Assembly: GCF_031882575.1 (NCBI RefSeq)
Contig: NZ_CP134772.1
Location: 2,189,001-2,253,000, forward strand
Length of the DNA: 64,000 nt
Reading direction: 5' to 3'
DNA from: Pseudomonas sp. VD-NE ins
GTDB taxonomy: Bacteria; Pseudomonadota; Gammaproteobacteria; Pseudomonadales; Pseudomonadaceae
Position 1 is the first letter of the stretch, and the number at the start of each line of letters is the position of its first letter. The notes under the pieces were generated by a model. That model worked only from the letters and a program-made list of their open reading frames with translations, was not told where the DNA came from and did not search any database. Position numbers and translations under genes: made by a program. This document shows, one piece after another, positions 58,392 to 64,000 of the stretch.

Positions 58392-59225
58392 ATGAGTGAG
58401 CCACGCCTGACGAATCTGAAGCTGTACCTGCAACGTCTGGGTTTTGAAACGCCACCGGAACCGACACTGGCGACCCTGCGCCTGCTGCAACTGCGCCATA
58501 CCGACGTGTTCCCTTTCGAGAATCTGGCGACAATCACCGGGGCTCCGGTGTTGATCGATCTGCCGTCCATCGAGGAAAAAGTCCTGCTCGGGGGGCGCGG
58601 TGGTTACTGCTATGAGCTGAACAACCTGTTTTTTGCCTTGTTGCTGGAGTTGGGTTTCGACGCTCGCGCCATCAGCGGGCGGGTGGTGATGAATCAGCCC
58701 GAAGGCAGCTGGACAGCGCGCACACACCGTTTGAGTCTGGTGACCATCGACGACGTGCGCTACATCACAGATGTCGGCTTCGGCGGCATGGTGCCGACCG
58801 CGCCGCTGCTCCTCGACACCGAGACCGAGCAAGCGACCCCTCACGAACCTTATCGCATTGAAAAACAGGCCGACGGCTACATGCTACGTGCCAATGTGGC
58901 GGGTGAATGGCGGCCGATGTACCTGTTCGATCTGCAACGCCAGGAAGACATCGATTACACCATTGGCAACTGGTATGTCTCGACTCACCCTGAGTCACCG
59001 TTTACCCAGCGTCTGATGGTCGCGCGCACGGGTAATGGCTGGCGCAAGACGCTGAACAACGGCAGTTTCGCTGTTCATCGCATGGGCGCCAGCAGTGAGC
59101 GACGCGAGGTTACTCGGGTCGATGAGCTGATTGAATTGCTGGCGCGCGAGTTTGCTCTGCACCTGCCGGATCTGCCCCACATACGGCAGGCTCTGGCGCG
59201 GATGATCGTACCGGTTTCCGTTTAG
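58392..59225 (+). CDS. Arylamine N-acetyltransferase
   Basis: The 277-residue NAT enzyme transfers acetyl from acetyl-CoA to arylamines and hydrazines. The catalytic triad is clear: Cys in GGRGGYCYELNNLFF (about residue 74), His in TARTHRLSLVT (about 112), and Asp in YITDVGFGG (about 127). AAGGA lies six bases before the ATG at 58392. Its stop codon overlaps the end of the convergent brnA gene by four bases. Confidence 0.92.
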   Translation: MSEPRLTNLKLYLQRLGFETPPEPTLATLRLLQLRHTDVFPFENLATITGAPVLIDLPSIEEKVLLGGRGGYCYELNNLFFALLLELGFDARAISGRVVMNQPEGSWTARTHRLSLVTIDDVRYITDVGFGGMVPTAPLLLDTETEQATPHEPYRIEKQADGYMLRANVAGEWRPMYLFDLQRQEDIDYTIGNWYVSTHPESPFTQRLMVARTGNGWRKTLNNGSFAVHRMGASSERREVTRVDELIELLAREFALHLPDLPHIRQALARMIVPVSV

Positions 59226-59548
59226 GGCTTGGCGTCGGGCTCGAGCACTCGGCGAATTTCTCCGACCGCTGCCGACAGTTTTTTCTCGAGACTCTTGAGG
59301 TCTGCAGCGGTGATGCCTTTCTTGAATTGCCCGCTCGATTCGGCTTGTTCCGGTTTGGCAACGGCATCGAGCAGGGCATGACGCAGGGTGTTATTGATCA
59401 CCGTCTGATAACCGAACCCTTCGTTTTCCGCGACCGTTCGCGCCGCTTCGATGACGGCGTCATCCAGCATGATGGTGATGCGGGTTTTGCCCTTGTTTGA
59501 AGCCAACGCACCGCGTTTGCCCTGAGAAAAGTCATATTCGTCTTGCAT
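59222..59548 (-). CDS. brnA: BrnA family antitoxin
   Basis: The 108-residue protein has a ribbon-helix-helix DNA-binding part (KTRITIMLDDAVIEAARTVA, then GFGYQTVINNTLRHAL) and a charged C-terminal tail. BrnA neutralises BrnT and represses the operon. It starts three bases after brnT, in the usual toxin-first order of this family. The C-terminal tail is longer than in many BrnA proteins. Confidence 0.85.
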   Translation of the reverse strand: MQDEYDFSQGKRGALASNKGKTRITIMLDDAVIEAARTVAENEGFGYQTVINNTLRHALLDAVAKPEQAESSGQFKKGITAADLKSLEKKLSAAVGEIRRVLEPDAKP

Positions 59549-59551
59549 CGA

Positions 59552-59836
59552 TCAAGCCTCCAGAAAATAAGCGCTACGTTCGCTGGGTGTGGCGACACGC
59601 GCAGAAATGATTCGAACGACATTTGCATCCCGGTAACTGTAAGCAACGACCAACAAGCGCCCTTTGCCGTTGGCGCCAATAGTGATCCAGCGCTGTTCGT
59701 CATGGTCGTTGTCCTCGATCGTCAGTGCTCGTTCGTCGTGAAAGACCGGTTCGGTCTCGGCGAGGCTGACGCCCTTGTGCTTGAGTTTGTTGGCTGCGTT
59801 CTTGCTTTTGTCGTACTGAATTTCAATTGACTTCAT
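59552..59836 (-). CDS. brnT: BrnT family toxin (ribonuclease)
   Basis: The 94-residue toxin shows the BrnT pattern: IQYDKSKNAANKLKHKGVSL at the start, VFHDERALTIEDNDHDEQRW in the middle, and the RelE-like end YSYRDANVVRIISARVATPS with conserved Arg residues. It cleaves RNA and is bound by BrnA. An A/T-rich palindromic region lies directly upstream. Confidence 0.87.
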   Translation of the reverse strand: MKSIEIQYDKSKNAANKLKHKGVSLAETEPVFHDERALTIEDNDHDEQRWITIGANGKGRLLVVAYSYRDANVVRIISARVATPSERSAYFLEA

Positions 59837-59857
59837 TATGCATACTTTATATGTATA
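59837..59857 (-). promoter_or_regulatory. Likely brnTA promoter/operator
   Basis: The 21 bases before the brnT start are A/T-rich and contain inverted ATAC...GTAT and TATGCATA elements with a -10-like TATAAAGT on the minus strand. This is a plausible site for BrnA binding. Confidence 0.5.
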
Positions 59858-60010
59858 AAAAAGAGCGCGACCGCACCGTCGGTCGCCGTGAACACTTCAG
59901 CGTAGTGGCGGCAGGCGAGGGCACTGGAGAGGAAGTGTTGCCGGATTTGTGGGGGATGGGAGCAGCGGGCTAGAAGCTTGGGTGGCTACCTATCCATTAT
60001 GTGACTGATA

Positions 60011-60024
60011 AGTTGTATACAACT
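60011..60024. promoter_or_regulatory. Perfect 14-base palindrome upstream of the nucleobase permease
   Basis: AGTTGTATACAACT is a perfect palindrome that resembles GntR-type operators (TTGTATACAA). It is 67 bases before the permease ATG and may be the binding site of a purine-responsive GntR regulator encoded elsewhere. Confidence 0.5.
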
Positions 60025-60090
60025 CTATGGACATTTGTCACGAGTATTGAATACAGTGTGCGCATAACAAAAACCAGGGAACCCCCCACC

Positions 60091-61614
60091 ATGAAAACGC
60101 CCCATGTTTCACACCAACGGCCCGAGGACGAAAATCTCGGGGTCGGCGCGAATATGGCTTACGGCCTGCAACATGTTCTGACCATGTACGGCGGTATCGT
60201 TGCGGTGCCACTGATCATCGGCCAGGCGGCCGGCCTGTCGCCGGCGGACATTGGTTTGCTGATTGCTGCTTCATTGTTTGCGGGGGGGCTGGCGACGCTG
60301 CTGCAAACCCTGGGTCTACCGTTTTTTGGTTGTCAGTTGCCGCTGGTGCAGGGCGTGTCGTTCTCCGGTGTGGCGACCATGGTCGCGATCGTCAGCAGTG
60401 GCGGGGAGGGCGGCTTCCAGTCCGTGCTTGGCGCAGTGATTGCGGCTTCCTTGATAGGCTTGTTGATCACACCGGTGTTCTCGCGCATCACCAAGTTCTT
60501 CCCGCCGCTGGTCACCGGCATCGTGATCACCACCATCGGCTTGACGCTGATGCCGGTGGCCGCACGCTGGGCCATGGGCGGCAACAGCCATGCGCCGGAC
60601 TTCGGCAGCATGCAGAACATCGGTCTGGCGGCAGTCACGCTGGTGCTGGTGTTGTTGCTGAGCAAGGTCGGCAGCTCGACTATCTCGCGTCTGTCGATCC
60701 TGTTGGCCATGGTGATCGGCACGGTGCTGGCGGTGTTCCTTGGCATGGCGGATTTCTCCAGCGTCACCACGGGGCCGATGTTTGGCTTCCCGACGCCGTT
60801 CCATTTCGGCATGCCGACTTTCCACTTCGCCGCGATCCTGTCCATGTGCATCGTGGTCATGGTGACCCTGGTGGAAACTTCGGCGGACATCCTTGCGGTC
60901 GGTGAAATCATCGGCACCAAGGTTGATTCCAAGCGTCTGGGCAATGGCCTGCGGGCGGACATGCTGTCGAGCATGTTTGCGCCAATCTTCGGTTCGTTCA
61001 CCCAGAGCGCCTTCGCCCAGAACGTCGGTCTGGTGGCGGTGACCGGGATCAAGAGCCGTTACGTGGTCGCTACTGGCGGCATCTTCCTGGTGATCCTTGG
61101 CCTGCTGCCGTTCATGGGCCGGGTCATCGCGGCGGTACCGACCTCGGTACTCGGCGGCGCCGGTATCGTGCTGTTCGGTACGGTGGCGGCGAGTGGTATC
61201 CGCACGCTGTCCAAGGTGGATTATCGCAACAACGTCAACCTGATCATCGTCGCTACCTCGATCGGTTTCGGCATGATCCCGATTGCCGCACCGAACTTCT
61301 ACGATCACTTCCCGAGCTGGTTCGCGACCATTTTCCACTCGGGCATCAGCTCGTCGGCGATCATGGCGATCCTGCTCAATCTGGCGTTCAATCACTTCAC
61401 CGCCGGTAACTCGGATCAACAGTCGGTGTTTGCCGCGGCGGAAGAGCGGACTTTGCGTTACCGCGATCTGGCAGCGCTGCGTGAAGGCGACTACTTCAGC
61501 GACGGCAAGCTGCATGACTGCGACGGCAAGGAAGTGCCAGTGATCGAGCCGGATGATCACGATCATGGGCACGGTGCGCCGAAGGTGCAGGTGAAGAGCA
61601 GCGAACACGTCTGA
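60091..61614 (+). CDS. NCS2 nucleobase (xanthine/urate/uracil) permease
   Basis: The 507-residue inner-membrane proton symporter has about 12-14 helices. The family signature appears in SAFAQNVGLVAVTGIKSRYV (about 305-325) with TLVETSADILAVGEI (about 265-280), and the N-terminal block GLQHVLTMYGGIVAVPLIIG. This pattern suits xanthine or uric acid transporters of the UacT/PbuX group better than UraA, but the substrate is not certain. The tail is histidine-rich (DDHDHGHG). The ATG at 60091 follows AGGGA by about ten bases; the extra 30 codons upstream contain the operator and are not coding. Confidence 0.9.
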   Translation: MKTPHVSHQRPEDENLGVGANMAYGLQHVLTMYGGIVAVPLIIGQAAGLSPADIGLLIAASLFAGGLATLLQTLGLPFFGCQLPLVQGVSFSGVATMVAIVSSGGEGGFQSVLGAVIAASLIGLLITPVFSRITKFFPPLVTGIVITTIGLTLMPVAARWAMGGNSHAPDFGSMQNIGLAAVTLVLVLLLSKVGSSTISRLSILLAMVIGTVLAVFLGMADFSSVTTGPMFGFPTPFHFGMPTFHFAAILSMCIVVMVTLVETSADILAVGEIIGTKVDSKRLGNGLRADMLSSMFAPIFGSFTQSAFAQNVGLVAVTGIKSRYVVATGGIFLVILGLLPFMGRVIAAVPTSVLGGAGIVLFGTVAASGIRTLSKVDYRNNVNLIIVATSIGFGMIPIAAPNFYDHFPSWFATIFHSGISSSAIMAILLNLAFNHFTAGNSDQQSVFAAAEERTLRYRDLAALREGDYFSDGKLHDCDGKEVPVIEPDDHDHGHGAPKVQVKSSEHV

Positions 61615-61628
61615 CCGCTGTCTCTAAC

Positions 61629-61668
61629 AAAAAGGGCCGATCTGTTAAACACAGATCGGCCCTTTTTC
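61629..61668. terminator. Bidirectional intrinsic terminator after the permease gene
   Basis: AAAAAGGGCCGATCTG, TTAAAC and CAGATCGGCCCTTTTT form a long perfect stem with A/T tracts on both sides. Confidence 0.9.
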
Positions 61669-61673
61669 ATTTC

Positions 61674-61787
61674 AAGATCAAAAGATCGCAGCCTTCGGCA
61701 GCTCCTACACAGATCTCATACTCCGCCGATTCTGCGGATGAACGCTGAATCTGTAGGAGCTGCCGAAGGCTGCGATCTTCTGATCTT
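61674..61787. repeat. REP inverted pair between permease and tRNA-Asn
   Basis: GATCAAAAGATCGCAGCCTT and the inverted TAGGAGCTGCCGAAGGCTGC are separated by about 50 bases of non-repeat sequence. Confidence 0.75.
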
Positions 61788-61802
61788 TTCCATCGCCCAC
61801 AA

Positions 61803-61838
61803 AAAAGCCCCTGAATCTTTCGATTCAGGGGCTTTGCT
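61803..61838 (-). terminator. Intrinsic terminator of tRNA-Asn
   Basis: On the minus strand AGCCCCTGAAT, CGAAAG and ATTCAGGGGCT are followed by TTTTTT, immediately downstream of the tRNA. Confidence 0.88.
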
Positions 61839-61841
61839 ATT

Positions 61842-61917
61842 TGGCTCCACAACCTGGACTCGAACCAGGGACCCAATGATTAACAGTCATTTGCTCTACC
61901 AACTGAGCTATTGCGGA
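61842..61917 (-). tRNA. tRNA-Asn (anticodon GUU)
   Basis: The minus strand folds as a 76-base tRNA: acceptor arms TCCGCAA and TTGTGGA with discriminator G and encoded CCA, D arm AGCTCAGTTGGTAGAGC, anticodon loop CTGTTAA with GTT, and T arm CCTGGTTCGAGTCCAGG. GTT reads Asn codons. Confidence 0.95.
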
Positions 61918-62137
61918 ATTGGTGCGTATGTTACTGATTCAAAAAGAGAAGTCAAGCATCGGCTGCAAAAATGAGTGAATTCTCGGGACGGACGGTGATT
62001 TGTCAGCGATTGGCGGTTACCAGAACCGCAGCAGAGGTCTACCATGGCCGCCCGGAAGTGGTCACACGCGCTGCCGGCCATTCGCCGAAAAAGGTCCGCG
62101 TCATGAACCATTTGTCCCGCAACAGCGAGGTGTTCGC

Positions 62138-62368
62138 ATGAGCATCGCGCAAATCAGCCTGCCCAAGGGCGTCGGCCCACACGCCGAAAAACTCTTCGAC
62201 GCGATCACTCAGGCCAGCACAGCTGAAGAGCTGAATCGTGCCGGTGGCAAGGCTGAAGGTTTTGTCCTGGGGCTGGAAAGCACCAAGGCGATCAAAAGCC
62301 AGATCGCCGAATCGCTGTACGTCGTTTATGACGACGCCGCGACTCAGCGCGCGACTGAACTGGCTTAA
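62138..62368 (+). CDS. Small conserved-looking protein of unknown function (76 residues)
   Basis: This short soluble protein starts MSIAQISLPKGVGPHAEKLF and includes ESTKAIKSQIAESLYVVYDD. It has a predicted helical character and no membrane segment or known motif that I recognise. A GCGAGG ribosome-like site is about seven bases upstream of the ATG. Codon use looks like that of its neighbours. Its stop overlaps the end of the convergent membrane-protein gene by four bases. Confidence 0.65.
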   Translation: MSIAQISLPKGVGPHAEKLFDAITQASTAEELNRAGGKAEGFVLGLESTKAIKSQIAESLYVVYDDAATQRATELA

Positions 62369-62565
62369 CTGCCGAAGGTGATGGTGCCCAGCATCAGTTT
62401 GGCGTAGGCCGCGGTGGCTGCCAGTTGCACCAGCCATAGCGCCAGGCCGCCGAGAAACACCCCAGCGGCGACTTGCAGCACCAGGCTTTTTTCGCGTTTG
62501 GCTGAGGCGCGGGGAATGAAATCATCCAGGTCGTCACGGTCGGCACGCAGGTTGTCGTTTTTCAT
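62365..62565 (-). CDS. Small single-helix membrane protein of unknown function (66 residues)
   Basis: The protein has a charged N-terminus (MKNDNLRADRDDLDDFIP), a basic stretch (SAKREK), and one hydrophobic helix (LVLQVAAGVFLGGLALWLVQ, residues about 28-55), so it is probably anchored in the inner membrane with its N-terminus inside. The ATG at 62565 has AGAAAA upstream, a poor ribosome site. I do not recognise the family. Confidence 0.65.
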   Translation of the reverse strand: MKNDNLRADRDDLDDFIPRASAKREKSLVLQVAAGVFLGGLALWLVQLAATAAYAKLMLGTITFGS

Positions 62566-62602
62566 GTGTTTTCTCTCAAAAATCTCGGGTGTACACAAAA
62601 CC

Positions 62603-62706
62603 TGTGGGAGCGAGCCTGCTCCGGGCGGCGTTCCGACGAATGCGGTGGGTCAGTCGCCATCGTTGTTGGCTAACAGACCATATTCGCGAGCAGGCTCGCT
62701 CCCACA
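62603..62706. repeat. REP inverted pair (GTGGGAGCGAGCCTGCTC type)
   Basis: TGTGGGAGCGAGCCTGCTC and its partner GAGCAGGCTCGCTCCCACA surround about 65 unrelated bases. Confidence 0.78.
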
Positions 62707-62756
62707 ATTTTGATTTGTGTGCAGTCTAGAGGGTGTGGGGCGTTATCCGGGACAAA

Positions 62757-62789
62757 TAAAAACGGGAAGCACCAAGGCTTCCCGTTTTT
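62757..62789 (-). terminator. Intrinsic terminator of the aromatic aminotransferase gene
   Basis: On the minus strand AACGGGAAGCC, a short loop, and GCTTCCCGTTTTTATTT form a hairpin with a T-tract, about 16 bases after the stop codon. Confidence 0.87.
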
Positions 62790-62804
62790 CATCACGCGCT
62801 GAAA

Positions 62805-64000
62805 TCAGATGACCTGAACAATCGCATCCGTCACAGCCTTGATGTTGCTCTGGTTCAGCGCTGCCACACAGATACGACCGGTATCCAGTGCGTAGATGCC
62901 GAACTCGTTACGCAGGCGATGCACTTGCTCAGTGGTCAGGCCCGAGTAGGAGAACATGCCGCGCTGACGACCGACGAAGCTGAAGTCGCGACCCGGGGCT
63001 TTCTCTGCCAGCAGATCAACCATCTGGGTGCGCATGCCGCGAATACGCAGGCGCATTTCGGCCAGTTCGGCTTCCCACTGAGCGCGCAGTTCCGGGCTGT
63101 TCAACACCGCAGCCACGATGCTCGCACCGTGAGTCGGCGGGTTGGAGTAGTTGGTGCGGATCACGCGTTTGACCTGCGACAGCACGCGCGCGCTTTCTTC
63201 TTTCGATTCGCTGATGATCGACAGGGCGCCAACGCGCTCGCCGTACAGCGAGAACGACTTGGAGAACGAGCTCGAAACGAAGAACGTCAGACCGGACTCA
63301 GCGAACAGGCGCACGGCAGCGGCGTCTTCGTCGATACCGTCGCCAAAACCCTGGTAGGCCATGTCGAGGAACGGCACGTGACCTTTGGCTTTAACCACTT
63401 CCAGCACGTTGTTCCAGTCCGCCGGGGTCAGGTCGACGCCGGTCGGGTTGTGGCAGCACGCGTGGAGGATAACGATCGAGCCGTTCGGCAGGGCATTGAG
63501 GTCTTCGAGCATGCCGGCACGGTTAACGTCGTGGGTGGCAGCGTCGTAGTAACGGTAGTTCTGCACCGGGAAACCGGCGGTTTCGAACAGCGCGCGGTGG
63601 TTTTCCCAGCTCGGGTCGCTGATCGCCACAACGGCGTTCGGCAGCAGTTGCTTGAGGAAGTCGGCACCGATTTTCAGTGCGCCGGTCCCGCCGACGGCTT
63701 GAGTGGTGATGACGCGACCGGCGCTGATCAGCGGCGAGTCGTTGCCGAACAGCAGCTTCTGCACGGCCTGGTCGTAGGCGGCGATGCCATCGATCGGCAG
63801 GTAACCGCGCGAAGCGTGTTGAGCGGCGCGAACGGTTTCGGCTTCGATCACGGCGCGCAGAAGTGGAATTCGCCCCTCTTCGTTGCAGTACACGCCAACG
63901 CCCAGGTTGACCTTGGTGGTCCGGGTATCGGCGTTGAATGCTTCGTTGAGGCCCAGGATTGGATCGCGGGGTGCCATTTCGACAGCGGAGAACAGGCTCA
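62805..64000 (-). CDS. tyrB: Aromatic amino acid aminotransferase, first base cut off at the window edge
   Basis: This class I PLP aminotransferase (Asp/Tyr subfamily) has 399 codons including the stop. The cofactor lysine is in SSSFSKSFSLYGERVGAL, other binding blocks are ACCHNPTGVDLT and FLDMAYQGFGDG, and the substrate Arg is near the end (DTGRICVAALNQSN). The visible N-terminus reads SLFSAVEMAPRDPILGLNEA, and the last two bases of the window are TG on the minus strand, so the ATG starts one base outside. A shorter ORF from 63977 would drop conserved residues. It makes phenylalanine and tyrosine, or degrades them. Confidence 0.93.
   Translation of the reverse strand, partial: SLFSAVEMAPRDPILGLNEAFNADTRTTKVNLGVGVYCNEEGRIPLLRAVIEAETVRAAQHASRGYLPIDGIAAYDQAVQKLLFGNDSPLISAGRVITTQAVGGTGALKIGADFLKQLLPNAVVAISDPSWENHRALFETAGFPVQNYRYYDAATHDVNRAGMLEDLNALPNGSIVILHACCHNPTGVDLTPADWNNVLEVVKAKGHVPFLDMAYQGFGDGIDEDAAAVRLFAESGLTFFVSSSFSKSFSLYGERVGALSIISESKEESARVLSQVKRVIRTNYSNPPTHGASIVAAVLNSPELRAQWEAELAEMRLRIRGMRTQMVDLLAEKAPGRDFSFVGRQRGMFSYSGLTTEQVHRLRNEFGIYALDTGRICVAALNQSNIKAVTDAIVQVI

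Noticed and set aside
33274..62706. Regular inverted repeats as a CRISPR array
   Set aside because: The repeats are scattered pairs with palindromic sequence, not direct repeats with even spacers, and no cas gene is present.

Overview
The window is a piece of a fluorescent Pseudomonas chromosome, most likely from the P. fluorescens group. The evidence is the GC-rich coding style, the pyoverdine genes in an order close to that of P. aeruginosa PAO1, the typical Pseudomonas intergenic palindromes (GCGAGCAGGCTCGCTCCCACA and GATCGCAGCCTTCGGCAGCTCCTAC types), and PvdS-type promoters.

About two thirds of the window (1-41998) is the iron-siderophore (pyoverdine, pvd) region. Two overlapping peptide synthetase genes (1-6603, truncated at the left edge, and 6603-21590, ending in a thioesterase) build the C-terminal part of the peptide. 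Pocket codes that I read by hand, with the epimerase domains, give the order D-(hydroxyornithine type), Ala, Gly, D-Thr, Ala, (hydroxyornithine type). This fits the known family ...-AcOHOrn-Ala-Gly-aThr-Ala-cOHOrn. A HSL-type esterase gene follows at 21643. Then comes a repeat-rich 2.6-kb segment (22603-25211) that holds an IS3-family insertion inside one of two inverted copies of a roughly 270-bp intergenic repeat.

On the other side are fpvA (receptor) and pvdE (exporter), then pvdO-pvdN-pvdM (periplasmic maturation), pvdP (tyrosinase), opmQ-pvdT-pvdR (recycling and efflux), fpvI (sigma factor) and pvdA (ornithine hydroxylase). Five PvdS boxes (TAAAT, exactly 16 bases, CGT) lie before pvdE, pvdM, pvdP, pvdR and pvdA, and a Fur-box-like site lies before fpvI. 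Two genes that sit in this block in PAO1, pvdF and fpvR, are not present here.

From 42000 onward the window is mostly housekeeping or accessory genes: a magnesium pair (mgtA with a long leader, then mgtC); a BvgA/BvgS-like phosphorelay preceded by a degenerate receiver protein; dkgB; a LysR regulator divergent from pirin and two isochorismatase-like hydrolases; a mechanosensitive channel with a cyclic-nucleotide-binding domain; a GNAT acetyltransferase; xthA; an arylamine N-acetyltransferase; a brnT-brnA toxin-antitoxin pair; a nucleobase permease; tRNA-Asn; two small unknown genes; and an aromatic aminotransferase that lacks only its first base at the right edge. Inverted REP pairs separate many of these units.
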